Assembly: GCF_034531395.1 (NCBI RefSeq)
Contig: NZ_JARVCO010000007.1
Coordinates: 310,001-374,000, forward strand
Direction of reading: 5' to 3'
DNA from: Pontiella agarivorans
GTDB lineage: Bacteria; Verrucomicrobiota; Kiritimatiellia; Kiritimatiellales; Pontiellaceae
Length of the DNA: 64,000 bases
The notes under the pieces were generated by a model that saw only the letters and a program-made list of their open reading frames with translations, was not told the origin of the DNA and did no database searches. Below are positions 41,830 through 52,130 of the stretch, one piece after another (position 1 is the stretch's first letter; every line of letters starts with the position of its first letter). The translations under genes and the position numbers were made by a program.

Positions 41830-43416
41830 TCACCCGGCGGTTGAGCTGAAATAGTGCTCGATTTCCTCCTCGGCCCGGTCGCCGAAGAGGATGTTTGCGG
41901 TTTCGGCGAGGGCGGGGTGGCAGCGGAGTGCGGCGCGGTGCTCGGTAAGAGCAAGGTGGGTACGGCGGCGCAGGAAGTCTTCAAGGTGAACCACCATTTC
42001 CTGTTCGGCCATGAGATGCAGTTCGGCCCGGGTGATGCCGGCCAGCAGTTTTTCGAGCATCTTCGGATCGCGTTTAATTTTTTCCAATACCTGGAACCCG
42101 GTTTTTCCATGGCGCCGCCAGATGCGGTCGAGCTGATTGCCGGTGAGCCCGAGTTTTTTTCCGTCGGTTTCAAATTTACGATGTTTTTCGGCGGAGGGCT
42201 CGCCGTACCATTTTTCCAGGGATTGGAATCCGGTGAGTCCGAAGGAGGTGATGAGTTCGGCGGCTTCGTTGCCGATGTTGATGCAGTCGGTCAGTTTTCC
42301 GCCGTAGATGCTGAACATATTTTTATCCGGCTGGACATCAATTTCATGTTTGCGGGAGAGAGACGTCCATTCGCCCTCGGTTACAGCATCCTCTTTATGC
42401 ACCACAAGCGGTCGGACACCGCAGCGTCTGGCGATGACGTTTTCCTGAGTGAGCGGCTGTTTGAGCTGCAGCAGGCGGTTGGCATTATCGAGCAGAAATT
42501 GAACATCGTCGTCGGTGGAATCAGCGTTCTCGGTATCGGTTCGGGTATCGGTGGTACCGATGCAGGTGCGGTTGCCCATGGGAATCATGAAAAAGAGCCG
42601 GCCGTCGGAGGCGAAGAAGGTGAGGACATGCCGGGTCCGGGCGATGCGGGGAACGATGATGTGAACGCCTTTTGAAAAGATGTGGCGGAAATCGCTGATT
42701 ATGTTCAGCATTGTATTGATGCGGTCGACGTAGGGGCCGGCCGCATTGATCAGGGTCCGGCTTTTAATGCGGAACGTGTCGCCGGAAACGCGGTCGCGCA
42801 CTTTGCATTCCCAGAGGCCGTTTTTCCACTGTCCGGAAATCAGCTCTGCATAGTTGATGGCATTTCCGCCTTTCCGCAGCACGCGGCGGATAAAACTGAA
42901 GGTGAAGCGGGCGTCGTTTTCCACGAAATAGGCATCGGAGTATTCAATGCCGCCGGCGAGTGATTCGGTGTTGACCATGGGGGCTTCTTTCCGAATGGCG
43001 GAGACGGAGAGCAGGCGTGGGGCTTTGGTGCGGCAGCCGCCCATGAACCAGTAGAGCAGGGTGCCGCAATAGATCAGAAAACGCGGTTTTCGGAAGCCTT
43101 TCTGCATGCTGGTGAAAAAGCGGATTTCGCGGACCTGGCCGGGATAGGAATCCATGAGGTGGTTGCGACTGGAGCAGAGTTTCTGAACAAGGCTGAATTC
43201 ATAATTTTCAAGATATTTGATACCGCCCCAGGCGAGGTTGGAACTTTCCTGCGAGGTGCAGGAGGCGAAGTCGCCTTTGTCGATGACTGTAACTTTCAGG
43301 CCCTTCGCGGCGAGGGCAGCGGCGGAGACGGCACCGTTGATGCCGCCGCCGATCACGAGGCTGTCCTGCGTGTCGTTGCGTGCGCGGTCGAGACAGGTTG
43401 TACGGAGAGGGTTCAT
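41830..43416 (-). CDS. glpD: Glycerol-3-phosphate dehydrogenase (FAD-dependent)
   Basis: This 528-residue flavoprotein oxidises glycerol-3-phosphate to dihydroxyacetone phosphate and passes electrons to quinone at the inner membrane. The FAD-binding dinucleotide fold is at the N-terminus (LVIGGGINGAVSAAALAAKG), followed by the GlpD signature SNLAWGGIKYLE, the substrate region FFMIPMGNRTCIGTTDT, and IYGGKLTDCINIGNEA before the C-terminal helical domain (about 385-528). A palindrome at 42214-42228 encodes FQSLE. No glycerol kinase or facilitator gene is adjacent. The start lacks a strong ribosome binding site. Confidence 0.92.
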   Translation of the reverse strand: MNPLRTTCLDRARNDTQDSLVIGGGINGAVSAAALAAKGLKVTVIDKGDFASCTSQESSNLAWGGIKYLENYEFSLVQKLCSSRNHLMDSYPGQVREIRFFTSMQKGFRKPRFLIYCGTLLYWFMGGCRTKAPRLLSVSAIRKEAPMVNTESLAGGIEYSDAYFVENDARFTFSFIRRVLRKGGNAINYAELISGQWKNGLWECKVRDRVSGDTFRIKSRTLINAAGPYVDRINTMLNIISDFRHIFSKGVHIIVPRIARTRHVLTFFASDGRLFFMIPMGNRTCIGTTDTRTDTENADSTDDDVQFLLDNANRLLQLKQPLTQENVIARRCGVRPLVVHKEDAVTEGEWTSLSRKHEIDVQPDKNMFSIYGGKLTDCINIGNEAAELITSFGLTGFQSLEKWYGEPSAEKHRKFETDGKKLGLTGNQLDRIWRRHGKTGFQVLEKIKRDPKMLEKLLAGITRAELHLMAEQEMVVHLEDFLRRRTHLALTEHRAALRCHPALAETANILFGDRAEEEIEHYFSSTAG

Positions 43417-43490
43417 GGTTTTGGAGATGGAAGGGTTGAAAGGTTTAAGGGACAGGGGGGAACTCTTTCTTTATTGAACGCTGAAACTGT

Positions 43491-44591
43491 TTAACGGTCA
43501 TCGAGATGCACGTTCACGTTGCGGAGTTTGAGAATATCGTAGGCATAGATTTCGCGGACAAAAACGATGAGGCAGGCGAGGATGGGTACGGCGAGGACGA
43601 GACCGAGGGCGCCGAGTGCCATGGTGATGAGGAGCTGGAAGATCATGAGGTAGCCGGCGGGAATATTGAGCTGCGCTTTGACGACCTGCGGCGTGATGAT
43701 GTTGCTTTCGGTAAACTGGATGGCGAGATAGACCGGAATGTAGAGCAGCAGTTTTGCGGGGTCGGAATAGGCCAGGGTGAAAATAGTGATCGGAAGGATC
43801 GGCAGTACGGCGCCGATGTTTGGGATAAAGGTGGCGAAGCCGGCGAAGAGGGCAACGACCATGGCGTTGGGCATGCGCAGGATCAGGCCGAGGATGATAT
43901 AGACCAGTAAGACGATCACGGTGACGGAGAAGAGCTGGGCGTTGAGCCATTTGGTGAGGGTGGTGCCCAGAATGCGGATAATGTCTTTGGCGCGGGGATG
44001 CTGTCGGGCGGGAATGAGGTAGAGCAGGGCTTTGATGTAACTCTGCGGTTCGAGCAGAAAGAATACGGCGATAAACAGCACAAGGCCGAGATTGACGAGA
44101 ATCCCGGCAACGATCCCGATGCCGCCGAGCAGATCCGGCGCAATCGCCATGCCTGATTTTACGAGCCAGTTGAACATTTCGTGAATGGAGTCGGCATCGA
44201 TCGGTGCATGGGTATCGGCTGCGGGAATTTCCGGAAGGAAGGTCTGTACGGCCGGGGTGTTGGTCCAGAAATTTTCATACGCTGTTTTGGCACTTTCGGC
44301 GGCGGCGGGAAGATCCTGCACAATGTCGGCGACGCCTTTTCCAAGGGTTGGAATAATCCAGAGCGACAGCAGGGTGATGGCGGTGAAGCTGAACGCGACC
44401 GAAAGCGTCAGCGCCAGGCCGCGTTTTATCCCTTTTTTCTGCAGGAGCTGCATCGGCTGGGCCATGGCGATGGCAATGACAACGGAGGCGAAGGCCAGAA
44501 CGAGAATATTGCGGGTGGACCACAGTGTAAAAAGCAGAACCGCCAGCAACAGCGTAACCGTAACCCGTTTGATATACTCTCCCGTTCCCAT
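43491..44591 (-). CDS. AI-2E transporter family (PerM/YdiK-type) membrane protein
   Basis: This protein of about 366 residues starts at 44591, where AGGGAG lies just upstream; the frame is open for another 105 codons but has no sensible start. It has seven to eight membrane segments with the family order: two N-terminal helices (LLLAVLLFTLWS, ILVLAFASVVIAIAM), a periplasmic stretch (about 90-165), then the conserved region FIPNIGAVLPILPI and the C-terminal ITPQVVKAQLNIP. Family members include a proposed AI-2 exporter (TqsA) and Na+/H+ antiporters, so the substrate is unknown. A palindrome at 44339-44353 encodes IPTLGK. Confidence 0.88.
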   Translation of the reverse strand: MGTGEYIKRVTVTLLLAVLLFTLWSTRNILVLAFASVVIAIAMAQPMQLLQKKGIKRGLALTLSVAFSFTAITLLSLWIIPTLGKGVADIVQDLPAAAESAKTAYENFWTNTPAVQTFLPEIPAADTHAPIDADSIHEMFNWLVKSGMAIAPDLLGGIGIVAGILVNLGLVLFIAVFFLLEPQSYIKALLYLIPARQHPRAKDIIRILGTTLTKWLNAQLFSVTVIVLLVYIILGLILRMPNAMVVALFAGFATFIPNIGAVLPILPITIFTLAYSDPAKLLLYIPVYLAIQFTESNIITPQVVKAQLNIPAGYLMIFQLLITMALGALGLVLAVPILACLIVFVREIYAYDILKLRNVNVHLDDR

Positions 44592-44759
44592 TCTTCTCCC
44601 TTTCGTCAACCGGTGTGAATGGTTGAACTTTAATGGATAACCGGCTTCCCGACAATTTCTCCGGGAACTTTTCTGAAACCTTTGCAACGATGAATCCGGC
44701 GAGCGGCGTATCCATGCTGTCTGTACTGTTGCGGAATTCGGGATGCTGCTGAGTCTTGA

Positions 44760-44791
44760 ATAGATTTCCGGCCGGGCGGCAGCCCGGCCGG
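44760..44791 (-). terminator. Putative terminator after metE
   Basis: CCGGCCGGGC and GCCCGGCCGG form a perfect 10-bp stem with a 4-nt loop (44768-44791), 10 bp after the metE stop. It is followed on the minus strand by AAATCTATTC, a weak U tract. Confidence 0.55.
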
Positions 44792-44800
44792 ATGCTGGGA

Positions 44801-47065
44801 TTACAGGGTGTTTCGGATGGCCTGTGCGGCATTCACCATATTTTTCAGCGCCTGCCGGGTTTCGGTCCATCCCCGGGTTTTCAGTCCGCAGTCGGGATTG
44901 ATCCAAAGCTGTTCTTTGGGAATAACCTTCAGGGCCTTTTGGATCAGCCCGCAGATTTCTGCCACGGTCGGCACCCGCGGGGAATGGATGTCCCAGACGC
45001 CGGGGCCGATGTCGTTCGGATAGTCAAACTGCTCAAAAGCCTGCAGCAGCTCCATATCGCTTCGACTGGCTTCAATGCTGATGACATCGGCGTCCATTTC
45101 CGCAATCGCATGCAGGATGGCGTTGAATTCGCTGTAGCACATGTGGGTGTGAATCTGCGTTTTGTCGCTTACGCCGGAGGTGGCCAGACGGAAACTTTCA
45201 ATGGCCCAGTTCAGATAGTCGGCCTGTTCGTCTTTCCGGATAGGAAGTCCTTCGCGGAGGGCGGCTTCATCAATCTGAATGATGCCGATGCCGGCTTTTT
45301 CCAGGTCCTGCACTTCGTCGCGGATGGCCAGCGCAATTTGACGGCAGACCGTTTTTCGGGGCAGATCATCGCGGACAAAGCTCCAGCACAGAATGGTCAC
45401 CGGTCCGGTGAGCATGCCTTTCATGGGTTTGTCGGTCTGGCTCTGAGCATAGGTGATCCAGTCTACGGTCATGGGACCGGACCGCGAAATGTCGCCGTAG
45501 ATGATGGGCGGTTTAACGCAACGGCTGCCGTAGCTTTGCACCCAGCCGTATTGTGAAAAGCAGAAGCCGTTGAGCTGCTGGCCGAAATATTCCACCATGT
45601 CGTTCCGCTCCGGTTCACCATGAACCAGCACATCGAGTCCAGCCTGTTCCTGCTCCTGTATAACGGAATGAATTTCCTGCTGCATGGCGCGGGTATAGGT
45701 TTTTTCATCGCACAGCCCCTCGCGGAAGGCTTTCCGGATTTTACGGATTTCCCGGGTCTGGGGGAAAGAACCGATCGTTGTGGTTGGAAGCGGCGGGAGG
45801 TTCAGCTGCTGTTGCTGGCATTTTTTGCGCTCGGCAAAGGGCCGGTTTCGCCGGCACATTCCGGCATCCGCCTGTTCCGTACGGTTCCGCACGGCCGGGT
45901 CCACAGCCAGCAGACTTGTTCTCCGGTTTTTAATGGAGGCGACATTTTCAGCCAGCCGCTGTTCCTCATGGAAGCCCTGTGCGATTTGGGCAATGGTTTT
46001 CACTTCGGTACATTTTTCCACGGCGAACGCCATCCAGTCTTTCAGTTCCGGGGGCAGGGCGTTTTCCGCTTCGAGCGATACCGGGGCGTGGAGCAACGAG
46101 CAGGAAGTGCCGATCCAGAGCTGGTCTGTTTCTCTTTTCTGTTTGGCTTTTTCGACGGTTTTCAGCAGCGTGGAAAAATCCGATTTCCAGATATTCCGGC
46201 CGTCAATCAGGCCGAGAGAAAGCATTTTATGACGCGGCCATTTTTCGAGTACTGCGTCCAGTTGTTCCGGTGCGCGTACCAGATCAATATGGAGGATATC
46301 CACCGGCAGCCGTGCGGTTAGTTCGAGGTTTTCTTTCAATCCGCCGAAATAGGTGCCGAGGAGCAGCCTGCTGTGTTTCGCCCGGTCTCGCAGTTGCGCA
46401 TAAACCTGTTCCGCCCGGTCCCGGATTTCGTCCGGAAGATCGGTGCAGAAAATCGGTTCATCCAGTTGAATACAATCGGCGTGCTCGGAGAGTTCTTCCA
46501 GCAGCTCGCCGTAAACTTCAACGATGGACTCCAGAACATCCCATTTGTTGACGCCCTTCTGCGCTTTAGCCAGCGCCAGATAGGTCAGTGGCCCAACCAT
46601 GGTCGGTTTGGGGTTGAAACCGGCCTGCAGTGCGTCCGTTGTTTCTTGCAGCAGGATGTCAGACGAATAATGAAACGTCATGTCCGGTTCAATTTCAGGG
46701 ACGATATAATGATAATTGGTATCAAACCATTTGGTCATCTCCATGGCCGCAATGCCGGCTTCGGCATTGCCGCGGGCCATATCGAAATAGGTGTTCAGCG
46801 TGAATTTTCCGGAGCTTCGAAACCGAGCGGGTACGGCACCGAGGACGACGCTCATGTCCAGCACGTGGTCATAAAGCGAAAAATCGCCGACGCTGACATA
46901 ATCCAGACCGGCCTTTTTCTGCAGGGTCCAGTTCCGGAGCCTGATGGCTGCGGCCTGCTGCTGCAGTTCGGTTTCTGTGCAGGTTTTCCGCCAGTAGGCT
47001 TCGAGGGCGAATTTGAGTTCTCTTTGGCTTCCAATTCGCGGAAAGCCGAGGATATGACTTTTCAT
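44801..47065 (-). CDS. metE: Cobalamin-independent methionine synthase
   Basis: This 754-residue enzyme transfers the methyl group of 5-methyltetrahydropteroyltri-L-glutamate to homocysteine, the last step of methionine synthesis when no B12 is available. The N-terminal domain starts [20 protein letters not shown]. The C-terminal catalytic domain has [16 protein letters not shown], the metal-ligand region [15 protein letters not shown], and [14 protein letters not shown] near the end. The length matches the family. AGGAG lies 5-6 nt before the ATG at 47065. The leader contains a cobalamin riboswitch, which should switch the gene off when B12 is plentiful, as in other bacteria that also have MetH. 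Confidence 0.97.
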   Translation of the reverse strand: MKSHILGFPRIGSQRELKFALEAYWRKTCTETELQQQAAAIRLRNWTLQKKAGLDYVSVGDFSLYDHVLDMSVVLGAVPARFRSSGKFTLNTYFDMARGNAEAGIAAMEMTKWFDTNYHYIVPEIEPDMTFHYSSDILLQETTDALQAGFNPKPTMVGPLTYLALAKAQKGVNKWDVLESIVEVYGELLEELSEHADCIQLDEPIFCTDLPDEIRDRAEQVYAQLRDRAKHSRLLLGTYFGGLKENLELTARLPVDILHIDLVRAPEQLDAVLEKWPRHKMLSLGLIDGRNIWKSDFSTLLKTVEKAKQKRETDQLWIGTSCSLLHAPVSLEAENALPPELKDWMAFAVEKCTEVKTIAQIAQGFHEEQRLAENVASIKNRRTSLLAVDPAVRNRTEQADAGMCRRNRPFAERKKCQQQQLNLPPLPTTTIGSFPQTREIRKIRKAFREGLCDEKTYTRAMQQEIHSVIQEQEQAGLDVLVHGEPERNDMVEYFGQQLNGFCFSQYGWVQSYGSRCVKPPIIYGDISRSGPMTVDWITYAQSQTDKPMKGMLTGPVTILCWSFVRDDLPRKTVCRQIALAIRDEVQDLEKAGIGIIQIDEAALREGLPIRKDEQADYLNWAIESFRLATSGVSDKTQIHTHMCYSEFNAILHAIAEMDADVISIEASRSDMELLQAFEQFDYPNDIGPGVWDIHSPRVPTVAEICGLIQKALKVIPKEQLWINPDCGLKTRGWTETRQALKNMVNAAQAIRNTL

Positions 47066-47109
47066 GTTTTCTCCTGTTGATGTTCCGGAAGGGTTCATTC
47101 CCGTCCGGG

Positions 47110-47250
47110 TTGGTCGAACAATGGTCGTCTTCTGGCTTCCGGCTTCTCTCCGACTCCCTTCCGGGCGATGCCCGTGGATGTGTGTCGGTGATCCGGTTAC
47201 AGCGGCGCGTCCGCGACGGATTTTCACCGTCTTCCGTTACCAATATTCGT
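47110..47250 (-). promoter_or_regulatory. Cobalamin riboswitch in the metE leader
   Basis: On the minus strand the core reads GGTAACGG, then GACGGTGAAAATCCGTC (47215-47231), then CGCGGACGCGCCGCTGTAAC, and the B12 box AGCCAGAAGACGACC (47123-47137). These are the conserved segments of the adenosylcobalamin aptamer in the right order and spacing. It ends about 45-60 nt before the metE start, so it may control translation initiation or termination. A possible -35/-10 pair (TTGAAA, TATATC) lies at 47266-47292. Confidence 0.92.
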
Positions 47251-47292
47251 ATATCCGGATAAACAGATATAATGAATGGCTGTAAATTTCAA

Positions 47293-47535
47293 CCGTGAAC
47301 ATGCTGTTATTATTTGGACGGTGGCCCAGGTTTTTCACACCGGGAAGGTCGGAAAATACAAAAACCTAATTAAGTATTGATAGACGCATTTGCGTACAAT
47401 ATCTTGTGTTACTCAAGTAGATTTTGGGCATATGTGGTATTTATAAATACATAATTGTGATTTTAAAAAGTTCATTTTCCGGGAGTTGAACCGGATAAGT
47501 CAGTCATTATCAGGAAGTTTTAAAAGGCGGTCGGC
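47293..47535 (+). promoter_or_regulatory. nrd upstream region with two palindromes
   Basis: ACAATATCTTGTGT at 47396-47409 and the perfect palindrome GTATTTATAAATAC at 47438-47451 have centres 42 bp apart, close to four helical turns. Paired sites upstream of nrd genes are typical of the repressor NrdR, but the match to the published NrdR box is only partial. The second palindrome could also overlap a -10 element. No gene lies here. Confidence 0.4.
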
Positions 47536-49809
47536 ATGAGCGGAGATTTGTTGGTTATTAAGCGGAGCGGTGAAAAAGCGCCGCTTGATCTGGAGAAGAT
47601 ACACAAAGTAATTACGTGGGCGGCGGAAGGGCTGGACAACGTGTCGGTTTCGCAGGTGGAGCTTAAATCGCAGATCCACATGTTTGATGGAATCAAAACC
47701 GAGGACATCCACGAAACGATCATTAAAGCGGCGGCGGATCTGATCTCGGAAGAGACGCCGGATTATCAGTATCTGGCGGCGCGTCTGGCGGTGTTCCATC
47801 TGCGCAAAAAAGCGTATGGCCGTTTCACCCCGCCGGCGTTGTTTGAGCATGTTTCAAAAATGGTGAAGGCCGGGCGGTACGACCCGCACCTGCTGAAGGA
47901 TTATTCGAAGCAGGAGCTCGATGCCATGGATAAGTTTATCGACCATGACCGCGATCTGACCTTCAGCTATGCCGCTGTAAAACAGCTGGAAGGAAAATAT
48001 CTCGTGCAGGACCGGGTGACCGGCCGGATTTATGAAAGTGCGCAGTTTCTTTATGTGCTCGTGGCCGCCTGCCTGTTTGCGCATTATCCGAAAGAAACGC
48101 GTCTGGATTACATCAAGCGTTTTTACGATGCCGTTTCCACCTTTAAGATTTCGCTGCCGACCCCGATCATGGCGGGCATCCGCACACCGACGCGCCAGTT
48201 TTCGTCCTGCGTGCTGATTGAATGCGGCGACAGCCTGGATTCGGTGAATGCCACCTCCAGCGCCATCATTAAATATGTCAGCCAGCGTGCGGGCATCGGG
48301 ATCAACGCCGGTCGTATCCGTGCGCTGGGCAGCCCGATCCGGAACGGCGAAGCGTTTCATACCGGCTGTATTCCGTTTTTCAAACATTTCCAGACGGCGG
48401 TGAAAAGCTGTTCGCAGGGCGGGGTGCGCGGCGGGGCCGCGACGCTCTATTATCCGCTCTGGCATCTGGAAGTTGAAGATCTGCTGGTGCTTAAAAATAA
48501 TCGCGGGGTGGAGGAAAACCGGGTGCGTCACCTCGACTACGGCGTGCAGTTCAACAAGCTGATGTATCAGCGCATGCTGAAGGATGAGCACATCACCCTG
48601 TTCAGTCCCGGGGATGCGCCCGGTCTTTATGATGCCTTTTTCCAGGATCAGGAAGAGTTTGAGCGGCTCTATCTCAAATACGAAGCCGATGAATCCATTC
48701 GCAGGAAAACGGTACGGGCGCTCGAATTATTCACCGTTTTTGCGCAGGAACGTGCGAGCACCGGCCGCATCTACCTGCAGAATGTCGACCACTGCAATAC
48801 GCACAGCCCGTTCGATCCCGCCGTGGCGCCGGTGCGGCAGAGCAACCTGTGTCTGGAAATTGCGCTGCCGACCAAACCGCTGAACGATGTGAACGATGAA
48901 GAGGGCGAAATTGCGCTCTGCACGCTTTCGGCCATCAACCTCGGGGCGCTGGAATCGCTGGATGATCTGGAGGAGCTTTCGGATCTGGCGGTGCGGGCGC
49001 TCGACAACCTGCTCGATTATCAGGGCTATCCGCTGCCGGCCGCTCAAAAGGCCTCCCTGGGCCGCCGCACGCTGGGTGTCGGCGTGATCAACTATGCGTA
49101 CTATCTCGCGAAAAACGGGGTGCGTTATTCCGACGGCTCGGCGAAGGGGCTGACGCACCGGACGTTTGAGGCACTGCAGTATTATCTGCTTAAGGCATCG
49201 AACGGACTGGCGAAAGAGTTCGGGCCGTGTCCCCTGTTTGGAGAAACCACCTATGCAAAAGGGATTCTTCCGACGGATACGTATAAGAAAAATCTGGATG
49301 ATATCTGCGATGAACCGCTGCATTTGGATTGGGAGGCGCTGCGGAAGGATATGGTGGAGCACGGGCTGCGCAACTCCACCCTGACGGCGCTGATGCCGTC
49401 GGAAACCTCTTCGCAGATTTCGAATGCAACCAACGGAATTGAGCCGCCGCGCGGATTGATCAGCGTGAAGTCCAGCAAAGACGGAGTGCTCAAGCAGGTG
49501 GTGCCGGAATTCGAAAAACTGAAGGGTCAGTATGAACTGCTGTGGGATATCCCGGATAATAACGGCTATCTGGAGCTGGTGGCCATTATGCAGAAGTTTG
49601 TCGATCAGACGATTTCGGCGAACACCAATTATGATCCGTCCCGATACCCGGACGGAAAGGTGCCGGTGAAACAGATTCTCAAAGATATGCTCAAGGCTTA
49701 TTCGCTGGGGATCAAAACCCTGTACTACCACAACACGCGTGACGGCGCGGCCGACCGGCAGGGTGAAATTCAGGATAACGACTGCGTTGGCGGCGCCTGC
49801 AAAATTTAA
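47536..49809 (+). CDS. nrdA: Class Ia ribonucleotide reductase, alpha subunit
   Basis: NrdA reduces ribonucleoside diphosphates to deoxyribonucleotides. The 757 residues are almost collinear with E. coli NrdA. The N-terminal ATP-cone (about 1-90) has IHKVITWAAEGLDNVSVSQV. The active-site cysteines are in QFSSCVLIECGD, SNLCLEIALPT and ALCTLSAINLG. The C-terminal redox pair is in CVGGACKI. Similarity to the gammaproteobacterial protein is striking compared with neighbouring genes, which suggests acquisition by transfer. It forms an operon with nrdB (12-bp gap) and yfaE, the same order as in E. coli. Confidence 0.97.
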   Translation: MSGDLLVIKRSGEKAPLDLEKIHKVITWAAEGLDNVSVSQVELKSQIHMFDGIKTEDIHETIIKAAADLISEETPDYQYLAARLAVFHLRKKAYGRFTPPALFEHVSKMVKAGRYDPHLLKDYSKQELDAMDKFIDHDRDLTFSYAAVKQLEGKYLVQDRVTGRIYESAQFLYVLVAACLFAHYPKETRLDYIKRFYDAVSTFKISLPTPIMAGIRTPTRQFSSCVLIECGDSLDSVNATSSAIIKYVSQRAGIGINAGRIRALGSPIRNGEAFHTGCIPFFKHFQTAVKSCSQGGVRGGAATLYYPLWHLEVEDLLVLKNNRGVEENRVRHLDYGVQFNKLMYQRMLKDEHITLFSPGDAPGLYDAFFQDQEEFERLYLKYEADESIRRKTVRALELFTVFAQERASTGRIYLQNVDHCNTHSPFDPAVAPVRQSNLCLEIALPTKPLNDVNDEEGEIALCTLSAINLGALESLDDLEELSDLAVRALDNLLDYQGYPLPAAQKASLGRRTLGVGVINYAYYLAKNGVRYSDGSAKGLTHRTFEALQYYLLKASNGLAKEFGPCPLFGETTYAKGILPTDTYKKNLDDICDEPLHLDWEALRKDMVEHGLRNSTLTALMPSETSSQISNATNGIEPPRGLISVKSSKDGVLKQVVPEFEKLKGQYELLWDIPDNNGYLELVAIMQKFVDQTISANTNYDPSRYPDGKVPVKQILKDMLKAYSLGIKTLYYHNTRDGAADRQGEIQDNDCVGGACKI

Positions 49810-49821
49810 GAGGAGAATACG

Positions 49822-50952
49822 ATGGCTTTTTCAACCTTCAGACAGGATCAGAATAACGCACTCGAAGAACCGATGTTTCTCGGCAACAGCGTGAATGTTT
49901 CGCGCTTCGACCAGCAGCGGCATCCCATCTTTGAAAGCATCATCGAAAAACAGCTCTCCTTTTTCTGGCGCCCGGAAGAGGTGGATATTTCCAAAGACCG
50001 CGCCGATTGGCAGTCGCTGACCGCTTCGGAGCGGCACATTTTTATCTCCAACCTGAAATACCAGACGCTGCTCGATTCCGTGGCGGCGCGTTCGGTCAAT
50101 GTCTGCCTGCTTCCGCTGGTTTCGCTGCCGGAGCTCGAGACGTGGGTGGAAACCTGGGCGTTTGCCGAGACGATTCATTCGCGTTCCTACACCCATATTC
50201 TGCGCAATCTTTTTTCCGACCCGAGCGAGGTGTTTGATGACATTGTCGTGAATGAAAATATTGTGAACCGCGCGAAAGATATTACGCGCCATTTTGATGA
50301 CATCATTCTGATGTCGCACATCTATCATTCGCAGGGCGAGGGATCGGTGGAGATTGACGGACACACGGTACAGGTTACCAAACATGAGCTGAAGAAACGC
50401 CTCTACATGGCGATCTGCGCGATCAATTCGCTGGAGGCGATCCGCTTCTATGTATCTTTTGCCTGCTCGTTTGCTTTTTCCGAACGCGAGCTGCTGGAAG
50501 GCAACGCCAAAATCATCAAACTGATTGCCCGCGATGAAGCGCTGCACCTGACCGGCACACAGCATATTCTGAATCTCTGGGCCGACGGCCGTGATGATCC
50601 GGAAATGGCGGACATTGCCGCTGAGCTGCATGACGAGGGGCGCGGACTGTTTCTTGATGTGGTGGAGCAGGAAAAAGCGTGGGCGGATTATCTGTTCAAA
50701 GACGGGTCGATGATCGGCATGAATGCCGATATCCTGAAACAGTATGTCGAATACATCAGCAACCAGCGCATGCTGGCCATCGGCTATGACGCCCCGTTTG
50801 ATATTAAAACCAATCCACTGCCGTGGATGAATGCCTATCTGGTCAGTGATAATGTGCAGGTTGCGCCGCAGGAAGCGGAAATCTCCTCCTATCTGGTCGG
50901 GCAGGTTGATTCGTCGGTTGACAGTTCAGATTTCGACGGTTTTGAACTCTAA
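49822..50952 (+). CDS. nrdB: Class Ia ribonucleotide reductase, beta subunit
   Basis: NrdB carries the di-iron centre and tyrosyl radical used by NrdA. The 376 residues match the E. coli protein nearly end to end: [32 protein letters not shown], the radical Tyr in [14 protein letters not shown], and the iron-ligand residues in [16 protein letters not shown]. The C-terminal tail, which docks to NrdA, is acidic and ends [13 protein letters not shown] lies 7 nt before the start. It stops 2 bp before yfaE. Confidence 0.97.
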   Translation: MAFSTFRQDQNNALEEPMFLGNSVNVSRFDQQRHPIFESIIEKQLSFFWRPEEVDISKDRADWQSLTASERHIFISNLKYQTLLDSVAARSVNVCLLPLVSLPELETWVETWAFAETIHSRSYTHILRNLFSDPSEVFDDIVVNENIVNRAKDITRHFDDIILMSHIYHSQGEGSVEIDGHTVQVTKHELKKRLYMAICAINSLEAIRFYVSFACSFAFSERELLEGNAKIIKLIARDEALHLTGTQHILNLWADGRDDPEMADIAAELHDEGRGLFLDVVEQEKAWADYLFKDGSMIGMNADILKQYVEYISNQRMLAIGYDAPFDIKTNPLPWMNAYLVSDNVQVAPQEAEISSYLVGQVDSSVDSSDFDGFEL

Positions 50953-50954
50953 TC

Positions 50955-51221
50955 ATGCCGCACCGGATTCATGTTGATGAGCAGCTGAAGCCTTTTCCCT
51001 ATGAAGAGGCGGATGAGTTGAATGTGCTCGACTGCCTGGAGAAAAAAGGGATCGAAATGCACAGCCACTGCCGTGCGGGCATCTGCGGAACCTGCCGCGT
51101 GAAGCTGCTGCGCGGCGTGGTGAAATATCCGGCCGGCCCGCCGCTGGCCTATGTCCGCGAAGGCGAGATCCTGCCGTGCTGCTGCGAGCCGGTTACCGAT
51201 ATTGAAATCAGGACCTACTGA
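50955..51221 (+). CDS. yfaE: YfaE-type [2Fe-2S] ferredoxin for NrdB cofactor maintenance
   Basis: This 88-residue plant-type ferredoxin has the four cluster cysteines in HCRAGICGTCR and LPCCCEP. In E. coli YfaE supplies electrons to rebuild the di-iron/tyrosyl cofactor of NrdB. The start is 2 bp after the nrdB stop, with no room for its own promoter. The nrdA-nrdB-yfaE order and sequences are those of enterobacteria. Confidence 0.95.
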   Translation: MPHRIHVDEQLKPFPYEEADELNVLDCLEKKGIEMHSHCRAGICGTCRVKLLRGVVKYPAGPPLAYVREGEILPCCCEPVTDIEIRTY

Positions 51222-51322
51222 CGGCGAATGCGTATGGAACGGGACCATGTTTCCGTGGTTTCCTGGACGACGAGGACATCGTCCCTCCAGCTTGATCCGG
51301 TTTGGGTTTTCTGTAGACTGCG

Positions 51323-51337
51323 TTCCAATTACTGGAA
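51323..51337. repeat. TTCCA-N5-TGGAA palindrome 11 bp before ymdB
   Basis: An exact intergenic copy of the dispersed palindrome, next to the ymdB ribosome binding site. It could influence that gene's expression or be neutral. Confidence 0.8.
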
Positions 51338-51348
51338 ATGAGGAAAAG

Positions 51349-52128
51349 ATGAACGTTTTACTGGTTGGAGATATTGTCGGGAAACCCGGGCGGAATGCCT
51401 TTACGCAGGTCGCCGCGCAGCTCCGAAACGAAGGCCGCGTGGATTTTATTATCGCGAACGGTGAAAATGCCGCGTCGGGCCGCGGGCCGACCCCCGAGAT
51501 TGCCCATGCGATTCTGAACGCCGGGGCCGATGTGATGATTCTGGGCGACCATGCATGGGACAGCCGGGAAATGGTGGCGGGCATTGATTTGGAGGAGCGG
51601 ATTATCCGTCCCGCCAATTTCCCGAAAGGGGCGCCGGGCAAAGGATGGGTCCGCGTGGATACCCCGGAAGGGCCGCTGGTTGTGATGCAGCTGGTCTGCC
51701 GCGTCTTCATGCAGCCGAGCTACGACTGCCCGTTTCAGATGGCGGACCGTATGCTGAACGGTCCGCTCAGCTCGGATAAAGTGATTTTTGTCGATTTCCA
51801 CGGGGAGGCGTCGTCGGAGCGTATGGCGATGGGCCGTTTTCTGGACGGGCGCGTTTCGTCCGTTACCGGAACCCACACGCATTGCCAGACCTCGGATAAC
51901 CGGATTTTTCCGAACGGTACGGCCTATATGACCGATCTCGGCATGACCGGTCCGCAGGATTCCGTGCTCGGCCGCGAGGTGGAACCCGTCATTAAAAAGT
52001 TCCTTACCGGTGTGCCGCAGAAATTCGATGTGGCCAAAGGCGACCCGACGCTCGAAGGCGCAATCGTCGATGTTGATATGAAAACCGGCAAAGCGAAGAG
52101 CATCGAACGGATTCGCATTACCATTTAA
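51349..52128 (+). CDS. ymdB: YmdB-family metallophosphoesterase (TIGR00282)
   Basis: This 259-residue cytoplasmic di-metal phosphoesterase matches YmdB, which hydrolyses 2',3'-cyclic nucleotides in Bacillus and affects RNA turnover. The metal sites are in LLVGDIVGKPGR, IIANGENAASGRG, ILGDHAWDSRE, VDFHGEASSERMAMG and GTHTHCQTSDNRI. GAGGAAAAG lies directly before the ATG at 51349; the frame is open further upstream through the yfaE end but without a proper start. It lies 2 bp upstream of xseA and is often found beside DNA-repair genes. Confidence 0.93.
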   Translation: MNVLLVGDIVGKPGRNAFTQVAAQLRNEGRVDFIIANGENAASGRGPTPEIAHAILNAGADVMILGDHAWDSREMVAGIDLEERIIRPANFPKGAPGKGWVRVDTPEGPLVVMQLVCRVFMQPSYDCPFQMADRMLNGPLSSDKVIFVDFHGEASSERMAMGRFLDGRVSSVTGTHTHCQTSDNRIFPNGTAYMTDLGMTGPQDSVLGREVEPVIKKFLTGVPQKFDVAKGDPTLEGAIVDVDMKTGKAKSIERIRITI

Positions 52129-52130
52129 CG

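Noticed and set aside
47110-47250. SAM riboswitch in front of metE
   Set aside because: The conserved segments and the B12 box fit a cobalamin aptamer, not the SAM-I fold.
47854-48591. 245-codon minus-strand frame opposite nrdA
   Set aside because: Shadow of a highly conserved nrdA coding sequence.
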